Shown piece after piece: positions 21,963 to 31,003 of a stretch of DNA of 64,000 bases. The notes beneath the pieces were generated by a model. That model worked only from the letters and a program-made list of their open reading frames with translations, had not been told where the DNA came from and ran no database searches. Origin of the DNA: Patiria miniata (Eukaryota > Echinodermata > Asteroidea > Valvatida > Asterinidae); NCBI RefSeq assembly GCF_015706575.1, contig NW_024037063.1, positions 21,638,927 to 21,702,926 of the forward strand, given 5' to 3'. Positions within the stretch are counted from its first letter, which is position 1, and each line of letters begins with the position of its first letter. The position numbers and the translations under genes are program-made.

Positions 21963-22640
21963 AGTGTTGTATTGACCTGATAAAGTATTGTCTGCAAGTG
22001 GCTGGCATTGTGAAACAGCTGTGGCTACTGTGTGGCCGTTGATTGTTGTATTGACCAGATAAAGTGTTGTCTGCAAGTGGCTGGTATTGTCAAACAGCTG
22101 TGGCTACTGTGTGGCTGTTGATTGTTGTATTGACCTGATAAAGTATTGTCTGCAAGTGGCAGGCATTGTCAAACAGCTGTGGCTACTGTGTGGCTGTTGA
22201 TTGTTGTATTGACCAGATAAAGTATTGTCTGCAAGTGGCTGGTATTGTCAAACAGCTGTGGCTACTGTGTGTCTGTTGATTGTTGTATTGACCTGATAAA
22301 GTATTGTGTGCAAGTGGCTGGTATTGTCAAACAGCTGTGGCTACTGTGTGGCTGTTGATTGTTGTATTGACCTGATAAAGTATTGCTTGCAATTGGCTGG
22401 TATTGTCAAACAGCTGTGGCTGCTGTGTGGCTGTTGATTGTTGTATTGACCTGATAAAGTATTGTCTGCAAGTGGCTGGTATTGTCAAACAGCTGTGGCT
22501 ACTGTGTGACTGTTGATTGTTGTATTGACCTGATAAAGTTTTATATGCAAATGGCTGGTATTGTGAAACAGCTGTGGCTGTTGAATGGCTGTCTAGTGGC
22601 CGTTGACCAGGTAAAGTATTGTCTGCAGTTGGTAACAATA
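21963..22640. repeat. 79-bp satellite array, block 3 and diverged right edge
   Basis: About 8-9 further units continuing the array after the CR1-like insertion. The last two units (22520-22640) are visibly more diverged (TTTTATATGCAAATGG, GTCTAGTGGCCGTTGACC), and the array fades into unique sequence, mirroring the degenerate left edge. Confidence 0.9.
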
Positions 22641-22898
22641 GTGGCTGGTGTTTTCTGAATCATGATCCTTGTCAAAACAGTTGTGGCTCCTCTTAGAATT
22701 ATCTGATCCCAAAAAAACAAACACCCCCAACGAACAAAAACCACCAAAGATGTATTGTAATCCACCAAGCAACTACTCTGCTCTGTAAAATATCTGAGCC
22801 CCCCCCCAAAAAAAAACCCACACCCCTTTCTAAAACACACCAATGGAGTATTGAAATCCACCAGCAACTATTGGGATAGTGGTGGGTAGTCAGATAAT
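22641..22898. other. no gene seen
   Basis: Mixed A- and C-runs. A stretch at 22703-22880 repeats the words CACCAAxGxxGTAxTGxAATCCACCA twice, about 110 bp apart. No coding signal. Confidence 0.45.
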
Positions 22899-23073
22899 AG
22901 CAGAAGTAACAAACGAATGTAGCACTTTAATGACTAACTAAAGAAAAATGTGTGCATAAGCTTCGTAGCAACAACTTCTTGCATCTGATGAAGTAGTTGT
23001 TGCTACGAAAGCTTATGCACAAATTTTCTTTAGTTAGTCATTAAAGTGCTACATTCGTTTTTTTACTTCTGCT
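22899..23073. repeat. long near-perfect hairpin (77-bp arms)
   Basis: The left arm begins AGCAGAAGTAAC and contains CGAATGTAGCACTTTAATGA and GCATAAGCT. The right arm is its complement with about four differences. The centre is a ~20-base loop near 22976-22992. The right side of the tip carries CTGATGA (22985-22991), a GTAG/CTAC pairing and GAAA (23007-23010), resembling part of a hammerhead ribozyme core but with one extra A. It may be a foldback element or head-to-head ends of a repeat. Confidence 0.85.
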
Positions 23074-23324
23074 ACCATGGGGATAGCAGTTATTAAACCT
23101 TTTCAAAGGTAATTACAGCCCAAGGAAACTCAAAAGTACATCAAAAACATAACATGAGTAACCGTGGAATTGCCCAGCAAATTTCAAACTAAGACCCGAT
23201 CTGTAGTGAGTGTTTTGTCGGTGGCCTTTCCAAGACAATCTATTTTTTTTTTTGTTAAAGAAATGCATCTTTAATCAATTTCAGTAAATATTCTATGTAC
23301 ACATGCAAGTTATATCTTGGTTGA

Positions 23325-23332
23325 TGACGTCA
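23325..23332. promoter_or_regulatory. CRE palindrome TGACGTCA
   Basis: Perfect cAMP-response-element palindrome (CREB/ATF binding word). Two more lie at 23720-23727 and 23802-23809, so three occur in 485 bp. An 8-base word can occur by chance, and function is not shown. Confidence 0.35.
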
Positions 23333-23371
23333 TTCAAAAATGGGAAGTGATGTTCATTGTGAAGTAAAATA

Positions 23372-23544
23372 CAGGGGTGTGAAATCTCAGCTTTAAAGCT
23401 GATTTCAGCTTTTTTTGTTTTGGATTTCAGCTTTTTTCCCTCACTTGCTGTGTACAAAAGTATAGGAGATTTCCAAATTCAGCTTTTGTACACCCTTTTT
23501 CAGCTGTTTTCAGCTATTTTTATCAGTGGTCACTCACACCCCTG
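23372..23544. mobile_element. hAT-like MITE with CAGGGGTG ends
   Basis: 173-bp element with inverted ends CAGGGGTGTGA and TCACACCCCTG, bounded by AAAATA on both sides (23366-23371, 23545-23550). The inside repeats the word TTTCAGCTTTTT and contains the self-complementary CAGCTTTAAAGCTG. The CAGGGGTG tip is typical of hAT elements. The duplication is 6 bp rather than the common 8, as in hAT6-type relatives. Four more copies lie in the tandem units at 55.5-62.3 kb. Confidence 0.82.
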
Positions 23545-23773
23545 AAAATAACATATGTATTCATTACACCTACCTTCCGCTTCGATGACGACACAGTATT
23601 TGGAAGCAAAGGTTAACATTGTAATTGATATCTTTGGGCTAATATCAACATGGATCAAAAGATATTAAATTTAAAATTTGATCGTTTTCAAATTCTCATA
23701 GAAGTAACTACTGGTCGGATGACGTCATGAATTTGCAACCTTGCAAACTAAAGTAAGCAAACACTATTTTATG

Positions 23774-23840
23774 TGCCACTAGGGGGCACCCTTTCAAAAG
23801 ATGACGTCATCACACTGTTTTATGTGCCACTAGGGGGCAC
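23774..23840 (+). promoter_or_regulatory. pair of CTCF-like sites
   Basis: GCCACTAGGGGGCAC occurs at 23774-23788 and again at 23826-23840 in the same orientation, each preceded by TTTTATGT. It matches the core of the animal CTCF motif (CCACTAGGGGGCA). A CRE palindrome lies between the two. The pair may come from a local ~51-bp duplication. Binding is inferred from the motif only. Confidence 0.5.
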
Positions 23841-24640
23841 ACAATGTCGAATGACACAATGTCGAATGTCCCCTCCATGTTTTCATGTGTAGGTTTGGGT
23901 GGGTGACCAACCATGGCAGAGTCTTAGGGAAAAGCCTCTTTGATACGTCGCTTTGTGGCTGAGAACCAATTTGGTTTTCTTGTCGGTTCGACCACGGCTC
24001 TTGTACGCCTACCCACGTACATGTACAGTACGTGCGTGTTGGTTCATGCGGTATACGTTATACACAATGTTGCCTGCGTATGTCATATAATTTGCTTCTC
24101 CTATACCAAATTCGGCCCCACTCCGGCCCGCAATCGCTATGGTAGACTTGATGACAAGTCGTTAGACTATAGTGGTTTATGTCCGTAATCGATCAGTGCC
24201 AAAAACATGCACCTCTGAAATACTGGTCTACAGTATTCTTGTTACGTTTATATGTCCAAGTACCTTTAAATTAAATTCAAATTGCATTGTGAATCATTGT
24301 TTTAATTTGGTAAAAAGAACAAATGTCATCGTTTTCTTAAGCTGACATTTGTGTATGTTTGACATTGCCGACACAGAATGACAGAATGTTTTTTTTACCA
24401 AATCTGTACAATGTACGGTATTTGGTCAGATTTAGTAATTTTTCATGAAACTACATGCAACAAGTACGTAAGTAGTTTAACCAAATCCATGTGGAAAATT
24501 GCACTAAATTGCCTCTACTGCAATTATAAGTGAGCCTTCAACATGTTCAAGTGTTAATCAGATCCGGCTATTACTGCAATGAGTATTTAAATTTTGATGA
24601 CTCTGCAGTCTGTTTTAAAAATGCAGCTTGAGTGAGTTGA
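23841..24640. other. no gene seen
   Basis: Non-coding AT-rich DNA. A frame at 23940-24188 has no domain and a composition typical of chance frames. A diverged pair of phrases (AATGTCGAATGACAC, ACAATGTCGAATGTCC) near 23843 is a short duplication. Confidence 0.5.
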
Positions 24641-24646
24641 AGCTAA

Positions 24647-25626
24647 TGTAACCTCCGAAACAGTATTGTAAATCACAATATGACTTGTTTATGTTCTTTA
24701 CAATTTAAAGCCATGGCAGAATTGTTTTTTAAATGCAATGTTTACATTAATGGCAGGAATGGTTTGACCAATTGCATTTACAAAAAAGTGAAATTTAATT
24801 TAAAGTTTGTTGCCAAAAAACTTCACAACTGTGCTTGTTTCGGAGAATGTTAACACAAATTACTAAAGATTGCAGCCCAAGAAAAAAAAAAAAAGGAAAC
24901 AAGTTTTTTTTTCTTTTTGTCAGTAATTTTAAGTGGGTTGAGATGCAAAAATACAAAACAAGGTGAAAGAAAAAAGTGCATGGTGCCTACAAATTACAGA
25001 TTTGTGTTGTACTTATGTTAACATGTAACCTCCGAAACAGGTTTGTATCAAAATCATGCGTTCAAATAACACATTTTCTTGATTCTTTTCTTTCAAACCT
25101 AACTATTTTTATTTTTGTGATTGCAGTGTTAATACACATTATGTTGAGGTCTGAGAGTATTTCCTGAGAGAAGTAAACTGAATGAAACCAAACTGAAATG
25201 TTTAGGAGGTTACATTGTGTTTCGGAGGTTACGCGTGTTAACGGAAATTTAACATTACACATTTAACCAAAAAGTCAACATTCCTTTCCAAAGATATTTT
25301 CTATGGATGATGGGTTATCATAACAGTTCTTTTTACATGTAGTTTATTCACTTTATTACCACTTTCTTTCATTTCAGAGTTAGACCACATAATCCAATGT
25401 TTCGGAGGTTACAAAACTGTTAACGGAAAAGTTAACAACAATATTTGAAAGCATGCAATATCCTGAAGCTGCCGCTAAGCCAAAAGGGTAACATGTTGAA
25501 CAAACGTAGATGTAATCACCAGCAAAATGTTTGAAAATGTAGGATATTTACCATTTCCAAATATGAGAAGTAATGCATAATATATTGACACCAAAAGTTA
25601 ACGGAAAATGTATCCTCCGAAACATG
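24647..25626. repeat. cluster of a 16-bp motif, TGTAACCTCCGAAACA, spaced about 190 bp
   Basis: Copies begin at about 24647 (+), 24836 (-, partial), 25024 (+), 25218 (-), 25399 (-) and 25610 (+, one change), steps of roughly 189, 188, 194, 181 and 211 bp. The sequence between them is not visibly repeated. GTTAAC or GTTAACGGAAA lies close to most copies, on the same side relative to the motif. A half copy (GGAGGTTACA) precedes the fourth. I know no factor for this word. It could be a decayed repeat or a set of binding sites. Confidence 0.75.
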
Positions 25627-25788
25627 ACAACTCTTAATGACATAGCTACAGAACGGAAACAGAAACAGTGGTCAAAAATATATATGACAGAAAGGTCCAA
25701 CCCTTGGGCTTAATCACAACCCAAAATCAACTTGGAATTGCATGCTCAATAATATAAATAGGTTGAATAAAAAAGGTACATGTACCTA

Positions 25789-26153
25789 AGGCCCAAAAAA
25801 AAAAAAAAGTCGGTCTCTGGTCAGCGCGCGCATCGATTTTAATCATGCGCGTCGATCTTTTTTTTTCCAAAATGTTCGCGGTAGCTCCAACAGCGCCCTT
25901 TATTTCCGCATCTCTTCAATTTTTATTTTACCAAAGAGCACCAAGGAATGGGAAATTGCACCAAGGCAAATGATCGAAAGCACCAAGGCAAATTATGGAG
26001 GACACCAATGTACATGAGGACACCAAAAAAGTAAAATAGCACCCCACCTTGTCTGTACAATCCAAGCTAGAAGAAAAAAAAAACTGCGTGGCCGCGTCAA
26101 TTCCAGAACTTTGGTCTGACCAGAGACCGAATATTATTTTTTTTTTTTGCCTA
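25789..26153. mobile_element. MITE with GGCC/A-run ends
   Basis: About 365 bp. The left end is AAGGCCC, an A-run, then GTCGGTCTCTGGTCAG. The right end is the complement of TAGGCAAAAA, A-run, TTCGGTCTCTGGTCAG. The middle repeats a word like CACCAAGGCAAAT four to five times and contains a CpG-rich piece near 25825-25855 (GCGCGCGCATCG, CATGCGCGTCG). No coding region. The left end is shared with the fragment at 48152-48240. Confidence 0.75.
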
Positions 26154-27140
26154 AAAACGGACCACTCCAAGTGGTAGGATTGAGCCCCTTCTGGGGTCTG
26201 AGATATCCATATGAAGAAACACGGGAACTTTGTTAAGCTACCCTAGGTAGCCTTTACCCAGGATAGTTGTAGGACCAAAAATCTAAGAATTCTATACTCT
26301 GGTTCAAGAAATATAGACCAAAACCTCAACATTTCAAAGTTACACCACTGATTGTGAAAATGGCCATATACACTTTGTGTGAAAACAGTGAAAAATCACG
26401 GTGCGTGCACAAACCTTTTAATCACAAAACACAATTTCGTCCATAGCACTCTGTATATTTCGCAAAATCAGTCAAGAATTGACTAATCATTGGAAAATCA
26501 CCAATACAATTCTTTGTTTCTTCTTAATGACAGCAAGCTGGACAGAATAATTTCACGGGGTGTTTAGTATGGTCAGTGTGATTTTTTTACGCCAAATAAG
26601 CCAATTTTTGATAAAAAATCAGCACCAGTAGATTACTTTTGGGATTAATGCAAATGATCCTGTGTGCCTTTAACAAATTATTGGAGCCTTACATGTAGCA
26701 GCTTGTTGGGGCCCTACATTTTAAATAAATGAGTGGAAAGAAAAAAGTTTCATTCTGCGAAAGAGAATTCAAGCAAAAAACAAAGCAGCTAGCTGTTACA
26801 ACCTTAAACATTCCCACTTCATTTTTTCCCAAAGATCTTTTTTTATTTTCCCACCACACGCACCCATGAGGTTCTTGTGCATGCACATGGGCATGTTTCC
26901 GTTTGTTTTAACAGGGACTTGATTTATAAGTCGTCGCCACGGATTGTTTTCCAGCTGTTTTTAAAAATGTCTCACATCTCACTGATCAGTTGTCTGGTTG
27001 ACTGAATCATATGTAACTCTCCGTACTGTTGAGATATTGTACACATGTATGCTCTGGCAATTTTGTTTAATCAAAATTGCATCAGAACTCAAAACTAATG
27101 GCCAGAAAGTGCATGAATGCAGGTGGTTTTTAATGGACTA
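26154..27140. other. no gene seen
   Basis: AT-rich non-coding DNA with a short direct phrase (TTAAGCTACCCTAGGTAGCC is self-complementary in its core at about 26234-26251). Short frames only. Confidence 0.45.
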
Positions 27141-27201
27141 ACTGAAATGCGAGTGACGGAAATGCGTGTGACAGCATTTTTCCCCAGTAACTTAAAATAC
27201 T

Positions 27202-28085
27202 TTTTATGCCCCGCCGCGAAGCCGAAGGGGCATACTGTTTCCGCCTTGTCCTTCCGTGGGTGGGTGGGTGTGTGGGTGTGTGTGTGGGTGGGTGCTCTTG
27301 TATTGTATATACGCTCGAGGACAGACAACAAAAGGAGCACAAAGGAGCCTTTGATCCTCAGACGACGGTGCCTATTGTTAAAACCGGTCCTCGATTGTAC
27401 GGTTATGTGCTTAGTCTATGGGAAAGTGTTACATTAGAGGGACAAAGGGAAACACAATAGGTTGTCCTCAGGGGTATAGTAAAACACGACGGTGTGGGTG
27501 TGTGAGTTTGTCTTACATACGCAGTGTGGACTTCCGAACAAAAGACGTCCACATAATGTAGGTAGCACCGACGTTGTGTGGACTTACCCCACGTCCACAC
27601 AGTGTTTCCCCATTTCTGGAAAACAGGTTTAGAGGCATTTTTGGGTTAGGTTTATCTGTAGCAGAATGAAGAGAAACACTAAAGGGAATCATAGAAAAAA
27701 AATTGGGTTGAAAGAGTTTTCACAGTTTGAGAAAAATGAGTTTTTTCACTGGTTTTTCTTAACTACACGAAAGCAATGTAAAGTCCACACTAGTCATGTG
27801 AAACAAGTATGGGTGTGTGTGTGTGTGTGTCCCGACATATCTTGTCTTTTTGCATTTGGAGCCGAAAGGTCAAGGGTCAAGGTCACAGTGGCTTAAACAA
27901 TAAAAATCTTGTATTTATTCTGAGATCAAAGGGATTAGGGATTAATTCATATAAAACCTACAGAAGACACTAATGCTGTCAATGAACGTTCCATGTGACC
28001 AAGGTACGGTAAGTGTAAGTTGATGTTAAAAGAGTGGTGTTATGTCATGGGAACAGTCACGGTTGCGGGGCATTTGTGTTTGTAA
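27202..28085. mobile_element. dispersed repeat with ATGCCCCGCCGC ends
   Basis: Begins with a small hairpin (ATGCCCCGCCGCGAAGC to GGGGCAT, 27206-27233), then GT-rich simple sequence. The phrase AAGGTCAAGGGTCAAGGTCA is near 27866, and it closes near 28065 with GCGGGGCATTTGTG. From memory this is a widespread marine-invertebrate repeat type. A different GT-flanked segment (about 27475-27835) lies inside it. Confidence 0.6.
27475..27835. repeat. GT-rich segment with GTGTGGAC/GTCCACAC words
   Basis: Bounded by GT-runs (27490-27505 and 27812-27830). It contains TGTGAGTTTGTCTTACATAC, then repeated GTGTGGAC and GTCCACAC words and GGAAAACAGGTTTAGAGGCA. The layout resembles a repeat I associate with teleost fish genomes. 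That is memory only, not a search result. Confidence 0.5.
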
Positions 28086-28944
28086 ACACACCTGACTTAT
28101 TTTCATTGCAATTAGTATTTTGAGCACACTGAAAAAGTTTATAAAGGCTGTTTGAAAAGACTTAGCTAAGACTTTTCCCCTCCAATACAGTTAGTTGTTG
28201 AATATATTTTGTTACCCTCATTTAGTATGTTAGGTATCTAGTACATTTGGTTGTGGTCCATTTGGTTTGAGGAAATTTTTCAATTAAAACCAAGACAATT
28301 TTTGGCACGCACTTTTCACGAAATGCGAGTCACGGACGGTTTTGTCCAACAATGCCATGCTCATATTTAGTATCATTTAATTTTCATAATACCATACGGT
28401 TGATGCCTTATAGGCCTATATTGAGTATTTCCAAACCAAAAATGAATTCTCTTTTTTGTAAAAAGTACACCACTAAGATTGGAAAAAGGATGCAAAAAAG
28501 TGAAATGCGAGTGACTCTGGAATCGCCCATATTGATCTTGTCGATCCGGCATGCAGGTTGCAATGTGACGGCTGTTTTTTGTACAATCTCTCAACCGATA
28601 GTATAATAATGTGTAACCATACAGTCTGAGCGAATCCATTTTACAAGAAACAGCCGTCGTATTGCAACTCGTTGTAACATATTTTCAACTGTTGCCGTAG
28701 CTTCCAATGTGTAAGCAGAAAGGCCATGTAAAAAAACAGAATACAATTTATTCCCTTCAAGAGAGAACTGCACAAAGATAGAAAATGTTTCGTTTCCTTG
28801 TGATTACTGTTATTCCTGTTTTGTTATTTTTGCTCAAACAGCTGATCGAAATCAACCAGTCTGAGATAGTTCTCTTAGTTGGGGAGATATTTGGGTGGTA
28901 ACGAAGCAGTGGACCAGGCAATCAATCGAGCACACCATTGAGAC

Positions 28945-29007
28945 ATGGATCAACCTCCACTGATTGACAGAGTTGTGCTGACTAAGATTTACACCATTGA
29001 TGATAAA
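28945..29007 (+). CDS. candidate first coding exon, gene unknown
   Basis: An ATG opens 21 codons (MDQPPLIDRVVLTKIYTIDDK) followed directly by GTAAGT, a strong animal splice donor. The preceding sequence (28890-28944) could be 5' untranslated. I do not recognise the peptide. No matching next exon is evident: the only splice-competent candidate downstream lies in a transposon-like segment (30880-30942). It is short, so a chance ATG plus donor is quite possible. Confidence 0.3.
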
Positions 29008-29329
29008 GTAAGTAGCAAGTTTGATTCCTCTTTTGTTCCATGGTGTAGCCTTTATCCTTGAATGAATTGAAAAGTCTTTGGTTCATATCCTACTGCTTGA
29101 TTTCTTTTCGGAAAAAATGTTGCAACCTGACGCCACTTGTTTCTTCATATCATCTCATTGAAGGTCGTTCATTGCATAAATGATGATACGACATGAATCT
29201 GGGACTGAGAAACATATCTGATGCGCTTGTCTCAATCCTGTTGCGCTGGTTCACGAAAGAGTTCATCTATTTACAAGTGTTCCGTGTTATTTTGCAATAA
29301 CACTTACGTTTTCACTATTTAAGGCGTGC

Positions 29330-29960
29330 AGAAATCGGCCTCCGTACCATACAATAGTAATTAGCGGTAATTAAGCTGTTCTTAAGTAGATTTTGCATGA
29401 GATTTTTTATTCTTAAGTTGAAATTTTGCAAACGCTGACTCATACACTTTCGTTTGGTGTTGGAATGATCGTTGTGCTCAACATTCTAATCAAACACATG
29501 AAAAACTCATTCTTAGCGGGCGTCTAATTATTGAACTTTAACTCGTTCTTAAGCACAAAATTCACGGGAAAATCCATTCTTAAGTTGCGGATCTTGCATT
29601 TTGGTGACGTTAATTAGCTTTTAGTGAAGGTTTTGCTCTTGTGCTCAAAATTCTAATTAAAGGTGAAGAATTAGCACTAATTAGGCTATTCTTAAGCATG
29701 TAATGCACGGGATTTCTCATTCTTAAACTATTGGTTATTGATAGTTAATCGAATACTAGGCCTATCTGTTCACGTTAGAATCGTGCTTGTGCGCGATATT
29801 CTAATTAAAAGTCAATTTTGGGGGTCTTTAGGCGGTGCCCCCTCCCAAATGCACGGGGGGTGACACTTTAAGAACGACGGTTTCGAAGGTTAGACGCCCC
29901 CACCTACTCGCTGCCATCATCAAACCTTTTGTGTGCAATATCTAATTAAACCTCACTGGG
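29330..29960. repeat. diverged tandem repeat, period about 140-167 bp
   Basis: Two words recur in register. TTCTTAAG after GTT/ATT is at about 29378, 29545 and 29686. TGCTCAAxATTCTAATTAAA-like blocks are at about 29474, 29641, 29791 and 29931. Other parts (CACGGGA, CTCATTCTTA) recur less faithfully. About four units, old and unequal in length. Confidence 0.65.
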
Positions 29961-30254
29961 CTCTCGGACTATAACCTCCCTGATTTACCTACGAGTGAAA
30001 ATAAGGTATCAAACGCGGACTGTGACCTTATCACTATCACAAATACCTTCAAAGAGAACATTTCGACTGCATGTATCTCAGACTGTTAACACTCGAGGTG
30101 AAGCGCTGTACTCGCAGCATCATCAAACTTACCTTTGTGTAAACAGAAAAAATACAGTAGCATGAGGAGGGAGAATATACTGAAAAATTGCCTGGGTTAA
30201 TTTTACCCAACAAAGGGTGAAAACTAGAACTAGGTACCCAAACTTGGGTTGTTC

Positions 30255-30387
30255 TATAACCAATTGTTTGGGTTAGAATTTCTGCTAAATTCAACCCAAA
30301 CTTGTCATTCAAGACCAAATTTAATTTGGTCTGGTCTTGTTTGACTATACATTTCTACTACAAGAATCATCCAAATCACTCATGTAC
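30255..30387 (+). repeat. left piece of the array unit, split by the 4.6 kb insertion
   Basis: Reads AATTCAACCCAAACTTGTCA, then a palindrome with arms CAAGACCAAATT, then ATCCAAATCACTCATGTAC. It matches 40060-40139 and 44420-44520 closely. In those copies CTCATGTAC continues straight into TTTTTCAAGTTACGG, which here is found only after 35016. Confidence 0.8.
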
Positions 30388-30879
30388 GGAAGACGGATAG
30401 TGCCACTCAATAATATATAATATATTTTTTTGGTACTTGTGAAAATATTTTTTTGTACAGCGACCGCCCACTTACTATGTGGCGGCCGCCACTTATTATC
30501 TGGTGGCGCCGCCACTTATAAACTGAGTTATGTGATGCTACTTGGCTAACTTTGTAGTTGTCCGGGGTTCAAACCCCAACATGTATGCACAAAGATTGGT
30601 ATACATTTGGAATCAGATGCATAATGCATAACTTGCAACTTTGTTGATCTGCTACTTATTAGGTTGTGTCTGAAACGGGCTTCTAGAGCTATGGCTACGG
30701 CTATCATCAGATTGTTGCTATGTAATTGTCATGGGTAAAGACCTAGACAATATAGCTCTAGCCATATCAATTTTTTTAATCTGTTCATTTGTGCATCAGA
30801 TCTTGACTTCCACCAGCATCTCTGATGTACGGTGACTGGTGCTGCCATAACGGATCCTTATCACTATCTGATGCAACAG

Positions 30880-30942
30880 CACTTCACCTCAGAGATCTTC
30901 AAGATTGAGATCCAAAATCTCCCAAGACATTTTGGATTTGCG
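30880..30942 (+). pseudogene. TRMT2A: TRMT2A-like exon fragment (tRNA uracil-5-methyltransferase, RRM start)
   Basis: The peptide FTSEIFKIEIQNLPRHF is followed by GFA and a GTGAGT splice donor at 30943. It closely resembles, from memory, human TRMT2A where its RNA-recognition motif begins (FTSEIFKLELQNVPRH). TRMT2A makes 5-methyluridine at position 54 of cytosolic tRNAs. The frame is open upstream from 30826 (TDPYHYLMQQH, aligning with YSYIRDD of human), but an in-frame stop lies at 30823-30825. The exon may start at a CAG ending at 30879, at an ATG at 30871, or at a CAG at 30816 as a non-coding leader. No further TRMT2A exon is seen. Lying between long inverted repeats, it looks like a captured fragment; a true host exon remains possible. 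Confidence 0.55.
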
Positions 30943-31003
30943 GTGAGTTTGCTCCCTAAATATTCAATCATCATCATTATGGGTGTTGTCACTCGCAGAC
31001 GTT

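Noticed and set aside
14779-22640. Regularly spaced 79-bp repeats as a CRISPR array
   Set aside because: The whole unit repeats with no unique spacers, and the context is a eukaryotic transposon-rich region. It is a satellite.
22985-23012. A complete hammerhead ribozyme
   Set aside because: An extra A lies between the CTGATGA core and the helix, and the surrounding sequence pairs preferentially in the long hairpin. Kept only as a resemblance.
23940-24188. 82-codon plus-strand frame
   Set aside because: Composition and lack of splice signals or domain suggest chance.
27117-27460. Overlapping frames through the GT-rich segment
   Set aside because: They arise from the ATGCCCCGCC-ended repeat and GT simple sequence.
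28945-30942. Joining the candidate exon at 28945 to the TRMT2A-like exon as one host gene
   Set aside because: The phases would fit, but the second exon lies inside inverted repeats with an insertion signature, so a direct link is not supported.
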